Notes: generated by a model from the letters alone, not told the origin. DNA of 64,000 nt from Terrabacter tumescens (GCF_014646815.1 NZ_BMNZ01000002.1:561469-625468); one strand, 5' to 3'. Shown: positions 9,025-19,307, counted from the stretch's first letter. Translations and numbers: made by a program.

Positions 9025-9525
9025 GTGGGTAAAACTATGACGCGGGCCACGATGATCTGGTTCGTCGGAGCGGCGATCGTGGGGGTCGTCGCCGGGGGCC
9101 TGCATCTGCTCCGTTCCGCCATCGGCGGCTCGCACACGGGACTGCCGCTCGCGGTCGCCGCCTTCGCCCTGACCGCTCTCGCGGCCCTCATGCTCTTCCA
9201 CGGCGTCATGCTCGCCGCCCGCGAGCAGGACGCCGCGGCCGCACGCTCGCCTCGGGCTGTCAGCCCGCGCGAGCGCGTCGACCCGTACGTCCGTCCCGAC
9301 GAGGACGACTACGCCGACGACGACTACGCCGACGAAGACGACCAGCGCTGGGCGCCGGCCGCCCGGCCGGCCGAGCAGCGGGACGAGCCTTTCGACAGAT
9401 CCGACGACGGGTCTCACGACAGAACTCATGACCAGGGCCCGGACGTCTACACCTTCCGCGGCGGCAAGCCGGTCGTCGAGCGGGGCGCCCGTCCCGCGCG
9501 GCGGGACCGGCCCTCGAGAGGCTGA
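9025..9525 (+). CDS. Small membrane protein with acidic cytoplasmic tail
   Basis: 166 residues from GTG 9025 (ATG 9037 is an alternative). Two hydrophobic segments occupy residues about 10-25 and 41-62 (LPLAVAAFALTALAALMLF). The remainder is hydrophilic and strongly acidic (DEDDYADDDYADEDD) before a basic C-terminus. I recognise no family. The stop codon lies inside the first unit of an 11-bp tandem repeat that separates it from the downstream polymerase gene. Confidence 0.65.
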   Translation: MGKTMTRATMIWFVGAAIVGVVAGGLHLLRSAIGGSHTGLPLAVAAFALTALAALMLFHGVMLAAREQDAAAARSPRAVSPRERVDPYVRPDEDDYADDDYADEDDQRWAPAARPAEQRDEPFDRSDDGSHDRTHDQGPDVYTFRGGKPVVERGARPARRDRPSRG

Positions 9526-9597
9526 CGTCGCGCTGACGTCGCGCTGACGTCGCGCTCACGTCGCGCTCACGTCGGGCTGAGATCGGGCCGACGTCGC
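9521..9597. repeat. Seven-copy 11-bp tandem repeat upstream of the Y-family polymerase
   Basis: Seven consecutive 11-base units with consensus GCTGACGTCGC start at 9521, 9532, 9543, 9554, 9565, 9576 and 9587; the first three are identical and the rest carry one to three changes. The array overlaps the preceding stop codon and ends 22 bases before the polymerase ATG. The period is close to one DNA helical turn, so each TGACGTC core faces the same side of the helix. Role unknown; a protein-binding array or slippage product are both possible. Confidence 0.85.
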
Positions 9598-9619
9598 ACC
9601 TGCCGGGCACAATGACGGG

Positions 9620-10702
9620 ATGAGCGCCGGCCGCACCGCGTGGGTGCTGCACGTCGACCTCGACCAGTTCATCGCTGCCGTCGAGGTGCTGCGCCGTCCC
9701 GAGCTGGCGGGCCTGCCCGTCATCGTCGGCGGTCGTGGTGACCCGACCGAGCGCGCGGTCGTCTCCACGGCGAGCTACGAGGCCCGGCAGTTCGGCGTCG
9801 GCTCCGGCATGCCGTTGCGCATCGCCGCCCGCAAGGTGCCCGACGCGGTGATCCTGCCCGTCGACGCCCCTGCCTACACCGAGGCGTCCGAGCGGGTCAT
9901 GGAGGCGTTGCGCGGGCTCGGGGTCGTCGTCGAGGTGCTCGGCTGGGACGAGGCCTTCCTCGGGGTCGAGACCGACGACCCCGAGGCCTTCGCCGAGCGG
10001 GCGCGGGCCGCCGTGCTCGACGCGACCGAGCTGCACTGCTCGGTCGGCATCGGCGACAACAAGGTCCGCGCCAAGATCGCAACGGGCTTCGGCAAGCCGC
10101 GCGGCGTGTTCCGCCTGACCCGCGACAACTGGTTCGAGGTCATGGGCTCCCGGCCCACCATCGACCTCTGGGGCGTCGGCTCCAAGGTGTCCAAGCGCCT
10201 GGCCGCGCACGCGATCAACACGGTGCGCGAGCTGGCCGATGCCGACGAGTCCGTGCTCGTCGGCGAGTTCGGTCCGCGGATGGGCGTCTGGTACTCCCAG
10301 CTCGGCCGCGGCATCGGCTCCGCCGTGGTCGACGACTCGCCCTGGGTCGCGCGCGGGCACAGCCGTGAGACCACCTACCAGCGCAACCTCACGACGTCGG
10401 ACGAGGTGCGTGACGCCGTGCGCGAGCTCGCCTCGCAGGTCTTCGACGACACGGTCAAGGAGGGGCGGCCGGTCTTCCGGGTCACCCTCAAGGTGCGTTA
10501 CGCGCCGTTCTTCACGGCGACGAAGGCGCGCAAGCTGCCGGCGCCGACGACCGAGCGGGCCGACGTCGTCAAGGCCGCCGTCGCCCTCGCCGAGTCGCTC
10601 GACTCCGGGCGCGAGGTCCGGCTGCTCGGCGTCCGTGCCGAGATGGTGATGCCCGAGGAGGGCGACCCCGTCGAGCGCACGCCGGTGCGCGGGCGGCTCT
10701 GA
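9620..10702 (+). CDS. dinB: DNA polymerase IV, Y-family, DinB2-like
   Basis: 360 residues. The first catalytic motif HVDLDQFIAAVE gives metal-binding Asp13, and GWDEAFLG supplies the second Asp-Glu pair; helix-hairpin-helix (LWGVGSKVSKRL) and little-finger regions follow in normal order and length. Position 18, the steric-gate residue that is Phe or Tyr in canonical DinB, is Ile here. Mycobacterial DinB2 proteins carry Leu at this place and readily insert ribonucleotides, and also share the VLHVDLDQF and GWDE features, so this is probably a DinB2-type enzyme. No beta-clamp motif (QxxLF) is seen at the C-terminus. I see no GAAC-N4-GTTC LexA box upstream; an 11-bp repeat array is there instead. 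Confidence 0.9.
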   Translation: MSAGRTAWVLHVDLDQFIAAVEVLRRPELAGLPVIVGGRGDPTERAVVSTASYEARQFGVGSGMPLRIAARKVPDAVILPVDAPAYTEASERVMEALRGLGVVVEVLGWDEAFLGVETDDPEAFAERARAAVLDATELHCSVGIGDNKVRAKIATGFGKPRGVFRLTRDNWFEVMGSRPTIDLWGVGSKVSKRLAAHAINTVRELADADESVLVGEFGPRMGVWYSQLGRGIGSAVVDDSPWVARGHSRETTYQRNLTTSDEVRDAVRELASQVFDDTVKEGRPVFRVTLKVRYAPFFTATKARKLPAPTTERADVVKAAVALAESLDSGREVRLLGVRAEMVMPEEGDPVERTPVRGRL

Positions 10703-10753
10703 CGGGTTCGTGGCGGGTCCGGAACGGGGCTCTCATCTTCGTGACCTACGGTC

Positions 10754-11533
10754 GTGCGCATGTCCTCTCGAGATGACGGTGCGGTGGACGTCCGGCGACG
10801 TTTCGGCGGCGGTCCGGTGACGGGCGCCCTGTCGGTGGTCGTGGTCGTCGCGGTCGTCGTCGTCCTGCTCTTCGTCGTGCGTGACGCCGCCTACCGGGCG
10901 ACCGCCTCAGGCGCCGTGGCGCTGCCCTCCGTCGTCGGTGGGCTGCTCGAGGTCATCGGTGAGCTGGGGCTCGTCGTCCTCGCCGGGGTAGCCGTCCTGC
11001 TCACCTGGCGCGCTCGTTCGCAGGGCCTCGAGCACCTCGCCGTCGCCGCCGTGGCCGCGGTCTCGACGGTCGCGGCCTACGTGCTCAGCGAGGTCGTCAA
11101 GGGCTTCGTGCGTGAGGAGCGGCCGTGCCGCACGCTGTCGGTGCACACCGTCGCGGCGTGCCCGGCGTCCGGGGACTGGTCCTGGCCCAGCAACCACGCC
11201 ACGATCGCGGGCTCCCTCGCGACGGCGATCGTCGTGCTGGCCCCGATGTGGTGGCGCCTGGCCGTCCCGCTCGCCCTCGCCGTCGGCGCGTCCCGGGTGC
11301 TGACCGGCGCGCACTACTGGCACGACGTCGTCGCCGGCCTCGCCGTCGGGGTTCTCGTCGTGTGGTTCGGCACGTGGGCCCTGGCCCCGACCGCGCACCG
11401 GCTGCTCCAGCGGTCGGTCGCGTCCGGGTCGCCGCGCTGGCGTCGTGCCGTCGGCCAGGGCTACGAGCCGAGGTATGCCGCCAGCGACCTCCCCGACGAG
11501 GGCGCGGACGGCGGGACGGCCGACCCGAGCTGA
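10754..11533 (+). CDS. PAP2-family lipid/isoprenyl phosphatase, membrane
   Basis: 259 residues (GTG 10754; ATG 10760 also possible). Multiple transmembrane segments surround the three PAP2 motifs: KGFVREERP, SWPSNHATIAGS and SRVLTGAHYWHDVVAG, containing the catalytic His and Asp. Such enzymes dephosphorylate undecaprenyl pyrophosphate or phosphatidate at the membrane. An insertion with two Cys (PCRTLSVHTVAACPASG) between motifs 1 and 2 is typical of actinobacterial members. The gene stands alone and is followed by a 14-bp tandem array. Confidence 0.88.
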   Translation: MRMSSRDDGAVDVRRRFGGGPVTGALSVVVVVAVVVVLLFVVRDAAYRATASGAVALPSVVGGLLEVIGELGLVVLAGVAVLLTWRARSQGLEHLAVAAVAAVSTVAAYVLSEVVKGFVREERPCRTLSVHTVAACPASGDWSWPSNHATIAGSLATAIVVLAPMWWRLAVPLALAVGASRVLTGAHYWHDVVAGLAVGVLVVWFGTWALAPTAHRLLQRSVASGSPRWRRAVGQGYEPRYAASDLPDEGADGGTADPS

Positions 11534-11707
11534 CCGAGCCGGGCCGACCGAGCCGGGCCGACCGAGCCGGGCCGACCGAGCCGGGCCGACCGAGCCGGGC
11601 CGACCGAGCCGGGCCGACCGAGCCGGGCCGACCGAGCCGGGCCGACCGAGCCGGGCAGACCGAGCCGGGCCGACCGAGCCGAGCTGACCGAGCCGGGCCG
11701 GCCGGGC
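11532..11707. repeat. 14-bp tandem array (about 12 copies) between convergent genes
   Basis: Unit GACCGAGCCGGGCC is repeated head to tail about 12 times from 11532, with a few changed units near 11655-11690, directly after the PAP2 stop and ending just before the MarR gene's 3' end. The units are contiguous with no spacers, so this is a VNTR-type minisatellite rather than CRISPR. It may act as a transcriptional barrier between the convergent genes; that is inference. Confidence 0.9.
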
Positions 11708-11714
11708 GGGCCGC

Positions 11715-12179
11715 TCAGACCCGAGCCGGCTGGGCCTGGTGGAGGAAGCCGACGAGGGGGGCGAGCTCGGGCACGTCGCCGGCGCTCTGGAGCGACTCCT
11801 CGAGCACCTCGTCGTGGGTGGGGGCGGCCTCGCGGTAGAGCGCCCAGCCACGGTCGGTGAGCTCGGTGTAGATGCCCCGGCGGTCGTCGGCGCACAGCAC
11901 CCGGGTCAGCAGGCCGCGGTCCTCGAGGCGGTTGACCAGTCGCGTCGTCGCCGACGACGAGAGGGCGGCGGCGCGGGCGAGCTGGCTCATCCGCATGTGC
12001 CAGCCGTCCTGACGCGAGAGGGCGTCGAGCACGGTGAACTCGACGACCGAGAGCTCGTGGCGACGCACGAGCTCTCGCTCGAGAGCGCTCTCGATGTGTC
12101 CGTGCAGGGCGGCCAGGGTGCGCCACCCGGAGGCGCGCACCTCGACGGCGGAGTCAGCGATTCCCATGCGGACCATCAT
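11715..12179 (-). CDS. MarR-family transcriptional regulator
   Basis: 154 residues from ATG 12179 (ATG 12167 is also possible; no clear Shine-Dalgarno, so it may be leaderless). The winged helix-turn-helix is clear: ELSVVEFTVLDALS, RMSQLARAAALSSSATTRLVNRLEDRGLL and the wing CADDRRGIYTELTDRG. MarR proteins bind palindromes as dimers and are released by small ligands. The gene is divergent from an MFS efflux gene, with TTGCA/TGCAA half-sites in between, the standard arrangement for a repressor of its neighbour and itself. Confidence 0.9.
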   Translation of the reverse strand: MMVRMGIADSAVEVRASGWRTLAALHGHIESALERELVRRHELSVVEFTVLDALSRQDGWHMRMSQLARAAALSSSATTRLVNRLEDRGLLTRVLCADDRRGIYTELTDRGWALYREAAPTHDEVLEESLQSAGDVPELAPLVGFLHQAQPARV

Positions 12180-12188
12180 AACGCGCGT

Positions 12189-12239
12189 TTGCAATATGCC
12201 GCGCATGCAACTAACGTCGCTCGTCATCGCTTAGTTGCA
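12189..12239. promoter_or_regulatory. Palindromic operator cluster between marR and MFS genes
   Basis: TTGCA at 12189-12193 and TGCAA at 12206-12210 form one dyad; TGCAACTAA (12206-12214) and TTAGTTGCA (12231-12239) form a second, perfect 9-bp dyad. Three half-sites thus cover the spacer between the divergent genes and lie next to the MarR start. This spacing is typical of MarR operators controlling both directions. Confidence 0.7.
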
Positions 12240-13582
12240 CACGCGGCATACCGGCGAAAGCAGAGAGGCTCGGACCGGCGCCCACCTCCTCAACGGAAGG
12301 ACTCGGAACCCAATGCCACTCGGTCTCATCGCCCTCGCTCTCGGGGGCTTCGGCATCGGCCTGACGGAGTTCGTCATCGCCGGTCTCATCAGCACGGTCG
12401 CCACCGACATGGGGGTCTCCATCCCCGTCGCGGGCTACCTCATCAGCGGCTACGCGCTCGCCGTCGTCGTCGGCGCGCTGGGCCTCACGCCGGTGCTCGG
12501 CGCCTGGCGCCCCAAGCGCGCGCTGCTCGCCCTCATGGTCCTCTTCATCGTCGGCAACACCCTGTCGGCCGTCGCCACCGGCTACGGCATGCTCCTCGCC
12601 GGTCGGGTCGTCGCGGCGCTCGCGCACGGCGCGTTCTTCGGCATCGGCTCGGTGCTGGCCGCCTCGCTCGTGCCGGCCGACCGCAAGGCCGGCGCCATCT
12701 CGATCATGTTCGGTGGGCTCACGCTCGCCAACGTCCTCGGCGTCCCGCTCGGGACCTTCGTCGGCCAGCAGTGGGGCTGGCGGGCGACCTTCGCCGTCAT
12801 CGCCGTCGTCGGGGTCGTCGCCGCGGCCGGCATCGCTGCGCTCGTCCCGGACGCCACCGCCGAGACGCAGTCCGGTGGGTCGGCGCAGTCGCCGCAGTCG
12901 GCGGGACGGGCCGCCGGCCTGCGCGCCGAGCTCGCCGCCTTCCGCACCGGCCAGGTCTGGTTCTCGCTCGCGATGACCGTCCTCGTCTTCGGCGGCATGT
13001 TCGGCGCCTTCATGTACGTCGAGCCGCTCCTGACCCGCGTCACCGGCTTCGACGGGTCTGCGGTGCCGTGGCTGCTCGTCCTCTTCGGTGTCGGCCTCTT
13101 CGCCGGCAACCTGCTCGGCGGTCGCTGGGCCGACCGCGCCCTGGCCCGCACGCTCGTCGTGCTGACGCTCGCGCTCGCCGTCTCGCTCGTCGCCTTCGCG
13201 CTGCTCTCCGGCAGCCAGGTCGGCTCGGCGGCCATGCTGCTGGCCATGGGCTTCTTCGGCTTCGCCGCCGTGCCCGGCCTGCAGATGCGGGTGCTCGGCC
13301 ACGCTGCCGGAGCGCCGACGATGGCCTCCTCGGCCAACATCGCGGCCTTCAACGTCGGCAACTTCCTCGGCGTCTGGATCTCGGGCCTGGCCATCAGCGC
13401 CGGCCTCGGTTGGACCTCGCCGCTGTGGGTCGGCGCGGGCTTCGCGTCGCTGGGACTCGTCGTGCTCCTCGCCGCCACGGCAGCCGAGCGCCGGACGGCA
13501 CCGGGGCCGACGGAGGCTGCTGGCGCCGAGCACCCCGAGCCGCTGGACGCCCCCGCCCCGTCGCCTGACACGGGTTCGAGGT

Positions 13583-13632
13583 GGTTCGAGGTGATCCCGG
13601 CAGGCACGCGCCTGCCGGGATCACCTCGAACC
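13583..13632. terminator. Perfect 23-bp hairpin, bidirectional terminator
   Basis: Bases 13583-13605 are exactly complementary to 13610-13632 with a 4-base loop. It is placed where a shared terminator of the convergent MFS and FAD-dehydrogenase genes would be expected, but lies inside the MFS reading frame, 93 bases before its stop codon. Confidence 0.75.
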
Positions 13633-13640
13633 GAGGGGGA

Positions 13641-15299
<1,659 letters not shown>

Positions 15300-15311
15300 G
15301 TCACCCGTGGG

Positions 15312-15869
15312 TCACTGGCCGGTGGCGCCGTCGACGCACTCGCGCAGCAGGTCCGCGTGGCCGCAGTGCCTGGCGTACTCCTCGATCATGTGGACGAGGA
15401 CCTCGCGCAGGTTGATGCGTGTGTGCGGGTCGAGGCTGACGAGGTCGAGCGACTCGGCCGCGTCGACGAAGGCCTCGGCGTGGGTGACCTCCTCGCGCCA
15501 CCGCGCCCAGGCCTCCTCGACGACGGCGTCGTCGCCGACCGCACCGTTGAAGTCGGCGTCGCGGTCGTCCGGGGTGCGGTAGAGCCGCGGGACGTCCTCG
15601 CCCGCCATGGTCCGGCGGAACCAGTTGCGCTCGACCGCGGCCATGTGACGCACGAGCCCGAGGAGCGAGAGCGTCGAGGGCGGGACCGACCGCGTCGCCA
15701 GCTGCTCGGCGGTGAGCCCCGAGCACTTCAGCTCGAGGGTCAGACGGTAGCTGCGCAGGTAGTCGAGCAGGGTGGCCCGCTCGTCGCCGAGCACCGCCTC
15801 CTGCGATCGGGGGTCGTCCTCGGGGTCGACCCACATGTCGGGGTGCTTCTGTCCGGCCATGCGTGCCAT
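15312..15869 (-). CDS. DinB-superfamily (DUF664) protein
   Basis: 185 residues (ATG 15869, or ATG 15860 giving MAGQKHPDM). The DUF664 pattern is evident: ERATLLDYLRSYRLTLELKC, LSLLGLVRHMAAVERNWFRR with the metal-ligand His, and LREVLVHMIEEYARHCGHADLLRE with the other His residues. This four-helix-bundle family includes mycothiol- and bacillithiol-dependent transferases and many proteins of unknown role. It lies just upstream of the FAD dehydrogenase on the same strand and diverges from the clpP pair. Confidence 0.85.
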   Translation of the reverse strand: MARMAGQKHPDMWVDPEDDPRSQEAVLGDERATLLDYLRSYRLTLELKCSGLTAEQLATRSVPPSTLSLLGLVRHMAAVERNWFRRTMAGEDVPRLYRTPDDRDADFNGAVGDDAVVEEAWARWREEVTHAEAFVDAAESLDLVSLDPHTRINLREVLVHMIEEYARHCGHADLLRECVDGATGQ

Positions 15870-15913
15870 GGTGGTGCAGTGTCGGCCCGTGCGCCACGCG
15901 ATATCAGCCGGAC

Positions 15914-15933
15914 GGCATACGCTGTCGGCGAAT
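15914..15933. promoter_or_regulatory. Candidate PopR/ClgR operator upstream of the clpP pair
   Basis: On the minus strand the site reads ATTCGC-CGACA-GCG followed by TATGCC, matching the CGC-N5-GCG dyad known for ClgR (Streptomyces form GTTCGC-N5-GCG). It is 55 bases upstream of the first clpP start and shares 16 of 20 positions with a second site at 20782-20801 in front of the PopR-like gene. Confidence 0.55.
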
Positions 15934-15988
15934 CTGCCCGTGGCAGAGCGGGATTCCTGCCGGTGGAGTGCACACGCATGCTGGATGG

Positions 15989-16597
15989 ATGACCGACTCA
16001 CCCATGCCAGCCGCGCTCGACGACCAGCTCTCGATGCAGCTGCTCCACCAGCGGATCATCGTCCTAGGGGCCGAGGTCGACGACCCGATCGCCAACCGGA
16101 TCACGGCCCAGCTGCTGCTGCTCTCGGCCCGTGACCCGCGCTCCGACATCAGCCTCTACGTCAACAGCCCCGGCGGATCCGTCACCGCGGGCCTGGCCAT
16201 CTACGACACGATGCGCGTCATCCCCAACGACGTGTCCACTCTCGCAGTGGGATTCGCGGCATCGATGGGACAGTTCCTGCTCGGCGCCGGGACCCCCGGC
16301 AAGCGCTTCGCCCTGCCCAACGCGAGGATCATGATGCACCAGCCGTCCGCCGGCATCCAGGGCACCGCGGCCGACGTCGAGGTCCAGGCCGCCAACCTCA
16401 AGGCCGTCAAGCGCCGCGTCAACGAGCTGCAGGCAGAGCACACCGGCCAGACCGTCGAGCAGATCACCCACGACAGCGAGCGCGACCGATGGTTCAGCGC
16501 CGAGGAGGCCGCGGCATACGGCATCGTCGACCACGTGGTCAGCTCGCTGACCGACGTGCGTCCCGTCGGCGTCGAGCGCAAGGTGGGACTGCGGTGA
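15989..16597 (+). CDS. clpP: ATP-dependent Clp protease proteolytic subunit (first of pair)
   Basis: 202 residues from ATG 15989. Catalytic triad is intact: Ser92 in GFAASMGQF, His117 in MMHQPSAG and Asp166 in DSERDRWF; the [19 protein letters not shown] strand is present. ClpP forms tetradecameric barrels that degrade proteins unfolded by ClpX or ClpC. There is no clpX or tig nearby, unlike the housekeeping locus, so this pair is probably the accessory set equivalent to Streptomyces ClpP3/ClpP4. Its stop overlaps the GTG of the second clpP (GTGA). A ClgR-type dyad lies 55 bases upstream. Confidence 0.93.
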   Translation: MTDSPMPAALDDQLSMQLLHQRIIVLGAEVDDPIANRITAQLLLLSARDPRSDISLYVNSPGGSVTAGLAIYDTMRVIPNDVSTLAVGFAASMGQFLLGAGTPGKRFALPNARIMMHQPSAGIQGTAADVEVQAANLKAVKRRVNELQAEHTGQTVEQITHDSERDRWFSAEEAAAYGIVDHVVSSLTDVRPVGVERKVGLR

Positions 16598-17205
16598 GCA
16601 GCTACACGATCCCCTACGTCATCGAGCGCACGCCCGCGGGGGAGCGCAGCTTCGACATCTACAGCCGGCTGCTCCAGGAGCGGATCATCTTCGTGGGCAC
16701 CGAGGTCGACGACGGCGTCGCGAACGTCGTCATGGCGCAGCTGCTCCACCTCGCCGACGTCGCGCCCGACCGGGAGGTCTCGCTCTACGTCAACAGCCCC
16801 GGCGGCTCGTTCACGGCGCTCATGGCGATCTACGACACCATGCAGTTCGTCCCGGCGCCGGTCGCGACCTACTGCCTCGGGCAGGCGGCGTCCGCGGCCG
16901 CCGTGCTCCTCGCCGCGGGCGAGTCGGGGCGCCGCTTCGCGCTCCGGCACTCGCGCGTGCTGCTGCACCAGCCGTCCGCCGGAGGGCAGGGCACCGTGAG
17001 CGACCTCGCGCTCCAGGCGGACGAGCTGCTGCGGGTCCGCGCGCAGGTCGAGGAGGTGCTGAGCCACCACACCGGGCGCTCGGTCGAGCAGCTGCGCCGT
17101 GACACCGACCGCGACAAGGTGCTGACGGCGCAGCAGGCCGTGGAGTTCGGCCTCGTCGACCATGTCATCGAGCGCGCGACGGAGGCGCAGCTCGGACAGG
17201 GCTGA
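16594..17205 (+). CDS. clpP: ATP-dependent Clp protease proteolytic subunit (second of pair)
   Basis: 203 residues, GTG start overlapping the upstream stop. Catalytic Ser100 (GQAASAAAV), His125 (LLHQPSAG) and Asp174 (DTDRDKVL) are present. The residue after the Ser is Ala rather than the usual Met-Gly, a divergence often seen in the partner subunit of hetero-oligomeric actinobacterial ClpP. Tight coupling implies equal production and a mixed ring with the first subunit. The peptidoglycan hydrolase genes begin 255 bases downstream after a gap that contains a half-match of the upstream ClgR-type site. Confidence 0.92.
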   Translation: MSSYTIPYVIERTPAGERSFDIYSRLLQERIIFVGTEVDDGVANVVMAQLLHLADVAPDREVSLYVNSPGGSFTALMAIYDTMQFVPAPVATYCLGQAASAAAVLLAAGESGRRFALRHSRVLLHQPSAGGQGTVSDLALQADELLRVRAQVEEVLSHHTGRSVEQLRRDTDRDKVLTAQQAVEFGLVDHVIERATEAQLGQG

Positions 17206-17460
17206 GTAGAGTTGTCGGCGAACCCGCGCCCCAGCCGCTCGAACGGCCCTCGGCGCGGATCAGCCGGGTGACGCCCTGCGGCGTCCCGGGGAGGGGGTGG
17301 CGGTGGCGCAGGGAGGCGTCATCGCCACCGTTCTGCGTGCGCGCGACGCCGCCACCCGGGAGCACCCGGGCAGTTCTCCCCATGCGCTCGACGCGCGATA
17401 TCCGGACACATCGGACACTCTCGGTCTGTAGCCACAGACAGCTCACGAGAGGAAACCCGC
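17206..17460 (+). promoter_or_regulatory. Leader region of the cell-wall hydrolase genes
   Basis: 255 bases without a gene. At 17211-17223 the sequence GTTGTCGGCGAAC matches 11 of 13 bases of the site upstream of clpP (15921-15933), but the other half of the dyad is missing. At 17424-17439 GTCTGT-agcc-ACAGAC forms a 6-bp hairpin just before the ribosome-binding site GAGAGGA. Length and position would suit a regulated 5' leader, but I could not fit it to a known riboswitch. Confidence 0.4.
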
Positions 17461-18210
17461 ATGCGCAGGAACCGACTCACCCACGCTTTCGCCGCCGTCG
17501 CCCTCGTCCTCGGAGGCCTCGGCGTCGCGACCGCCACCGTCACGGCGACGGCACCGACGGCCCACGCCGACGAGTGCTACTCGTGGGGTCGCACCCTCGG
17601 CTCCGGCGCGTCCGGTGCCGACGTCACCCAGCTCCAGATCCGCGTCGCCGGCTGGGTGCCGCGCGGTCAGGTGATGGGCATCGACGGCTCCTACGGGCCG
17701 CAGACGCAGACGGCCGTGGCGAACTTCCAGCGCGCGTACGGCCTCACCGCCGACGGGGTGGCCGGCCCCGCGACCTTCTCGAAGATCTACGAGCTGCAGG
17801 ACCCCGACTGCTCACCGGCCCACTTCACCTACGCCGAGGCGAGCTACAACTGCGGGCGCGGCTTCACGGGCGGCGCGACCGAGAAGGAGAACATGAAGCG
17901 AGCGCTGTGGCGTGCCGAGGCGCTGCGCCACCAGCTCGGCGACCACCCGCTCAAGGTCACCTCCGGCTACCGCGACTCGACGTGCAACGCCTCGGTCGGC
18001 GGCGCGAGCAACAGCGTCCACCTGACCGGCGGCGCCCTCGACCTCGTGCCCGGCGACAGCGCCACCTCCATCTGCAGCATCGCCAAGCAGGCCCGCTACG
18101 CCGGCTTCGGCGGCATCTTCGGCCCCGGCTACCCGGCCCACGACGACCACGCGCACGTCGACATCCGCACCAGCATCGCCTGGGACGCCGACGCGTGCGC
18201 CGGCTGGTGA
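17461..18210 (+). CDS. Secreted peptidoglycan-binding M15-type D-Ala peptidase
   Basis: 249 residues. A Sec signal peptide ends near ADE (residues 35-38). Residues 45-115 form a peptidoglycan_binding_1 module (GADVTQLQIRVAGWV, GIDGSYGPQTQTAVANFQRAYGL). The C-terminal domain has the peptidase M15A zinc site: VTSGYRDSTCN, SVHLTGGALDLV (His and Asp ligands) and DDHAHVDI. It should cleave D-Ala-containing peptides in the cell wall. Its stop overlaps the start of the amidase gene (GTGA), making it the first gene of a three-enzyme wall-lytic set. Confidence 0.9.
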   Translation: MRRNRLTHAFAAVALVLGGLGVATATVTATAPTAHADECYSWGRTLGSGASGADVTQLQIRVAGWVPRGQVMGIDGSYGPQTQTAVANFQRAYGLTADGVAGPATFSKIYELQDPDCSPAHFTYAEASYNCGRGFTGGATEKENMKRALWRAEALRHQLGDHPLKVTSGYRDSTCNASVGGASNSVHLTGGALDLVPGDSATSICSIAKQARYAGFGGIFGPGYPAHDDHAHVDIRTSIAWDADACAGW

Positions 18211-19307
18211 CGGTGAACCCCTCGCCCGGGCTCGCCCGTCGCTCCCTCCTCGTCGGCGCCCTCGGCGTCGGCGCGGCGGGAGCGCTCGGGGTGGCCAAGG
18301 CAGCCCCCTCCAACGCGGCCGTCACCGCCGTCGCCCGCCCGACGATCGCGTCGTGCGCCACGTGGGGAGCCCAGCCCGCGACGGGCGCGGTCAGCATGAC
18401 CGGACCACCGCAGAAGATCCTCGTCCACCACACGGCCTCGGCCAACACGACCGACTACTCGCAGGCGGCGGCATACGCCCTCGCCCGCAACATCCAGCAG
18501 TGGCACTTCGCCCGCGGCTGGATCGACTCGGGGCAGCAGTTCACGATCAGCCGTGGTGGCTACACGATGGAGGGCCGGCACCGGTCGATCGAGGGTCTCG
18601 GCTCGGGTGCGAGCACCGTCTTCCCGCTCGGCGCGCACTGCACGGGCCAGAACTCGACGTCGATCGGCATCGAGAACGAGGGCACCTACATGACCTCGCT
18701 GCCCACCACCGGGCAGTGGAACGCGCTCGTCACGCTCTGCGCCTACCTGTGCCAGACCTACGGCCTCGGGCCCGAGGACATCTACGGCCACCGCGACTTC
18801 CTCGACACCGACTGCCCGGGAGGCGCCTTGTACGCCAAGCTCCCCCAGCTGCGCTCGGACGTGGCGACCCGGCTCGGCACGAGCAACCCGACGCCCGCGC
18901 CGACGCGCACCTGGCCGACGCTCCAGCAGGGCAGCAGCGGCTTCCGCGTCACCGCGGCGCAGTACCTGCTGCGGCACTCGGGTCGCACCCTGACGGTCGA
19001 CGGCGCCTTCGGTGCGGGTACCAAGGCCGTGGTCGTCTCCTTCCAGCAGTCCAAGGGCCTGACTGCCGACGGCGTCATCGGCGCCGGGACGTGGGAGTCG
19101 CCGCTCGCGGTGACGTGCAGCCAGGGCCAGACCTCCGACGCCGTGCGGGGCGTCCAGACCGCCCTCACCGCGCAGGGGTATGCCGTCACGGTCGACGGCG
19201 TGTTCGGCTCGGGCACCGCCTCGGCCGTGAAGTCCTTCCAGACCGCCCATGCCCTCGACGCCGATGCGGTCGTGGGTCCCAACACGTGGAGCAGGCTGCT
19301 CGCGTAG
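18207..19307 (+). CDS. Secreted N-acetylmuramoyl-L-alanine amidase with two peptidoglycan-binding domains
   Basis: 366 residues from GTG 18207 overlapping the upstream stop. The signal sequence has a twin-arginine look (ARRSLLVGALGVGAAGALG). The catalytic domain is amidase_2/PGRP type: ILVHHTASANTTD supplies the first zinc His, IGIENEGTYMT the conserved segment, and GHRDFLDTDCPG the last ligands. Two peptidoglycan_binding_1 modules follow (residues about 235-300 and 305-366, each ending with a GAGTW or GPNTW motif). It cleaves the MurNAc-L-Ala bond outside the cell. Confidence 0.92.
   Translation: MTVNPSPGLARRSLLVGALGVGAAGALGVAKAAPSNAAVTAVARPTIASCATWGAQPATGAVSMTGPPQKILVHHTASANTTDYSQAAAYALARNIQQWHFARGWIDSGQQFTISRGGYTMEGRHRSIEGLGSGASTVFPLGAHCTGQNSTSIGIENEGTYMTSLPTTGQWNALVTLCAYLCQTYGLGPEDIYGHRDFLDTDCPGGALYAKLPQLRSDVATRLGTSNPTPAPTRTWPTLQQGSSGFRVTAAQYLLRHSGRTLTVDGAFGAGTKAVVVSFQQSKGLTADGVIGAGTWESPLAVTCSQGQTSDAVRGVQTALTAQGYAVTVDGVFGSGTASAVKSFQTAHALDADAVVGPNTWSRLLA

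Noticed and set aside
11532-11707. A CRISPR array
   Set aside because: The 14-bp units are contiguous with no spacers and no cas genes are present.
12235-12312. A longer MFS protein starting upstream at 12235
   Set aside because: It would begin inside the operator region and adds a hydrophilic leader; ATG 12313 has a good ribosome-binding site and the first helix follows at once.
17206-17460. A c-di-AMP (ydaO-type) riboswitch before the hydrolase genes
   Set aside because: Only GACAGCTCAC near the end and a GGCGAACCCG near the start resemble the motif; the conserved internal GGGG/GAAUC elements are missing.
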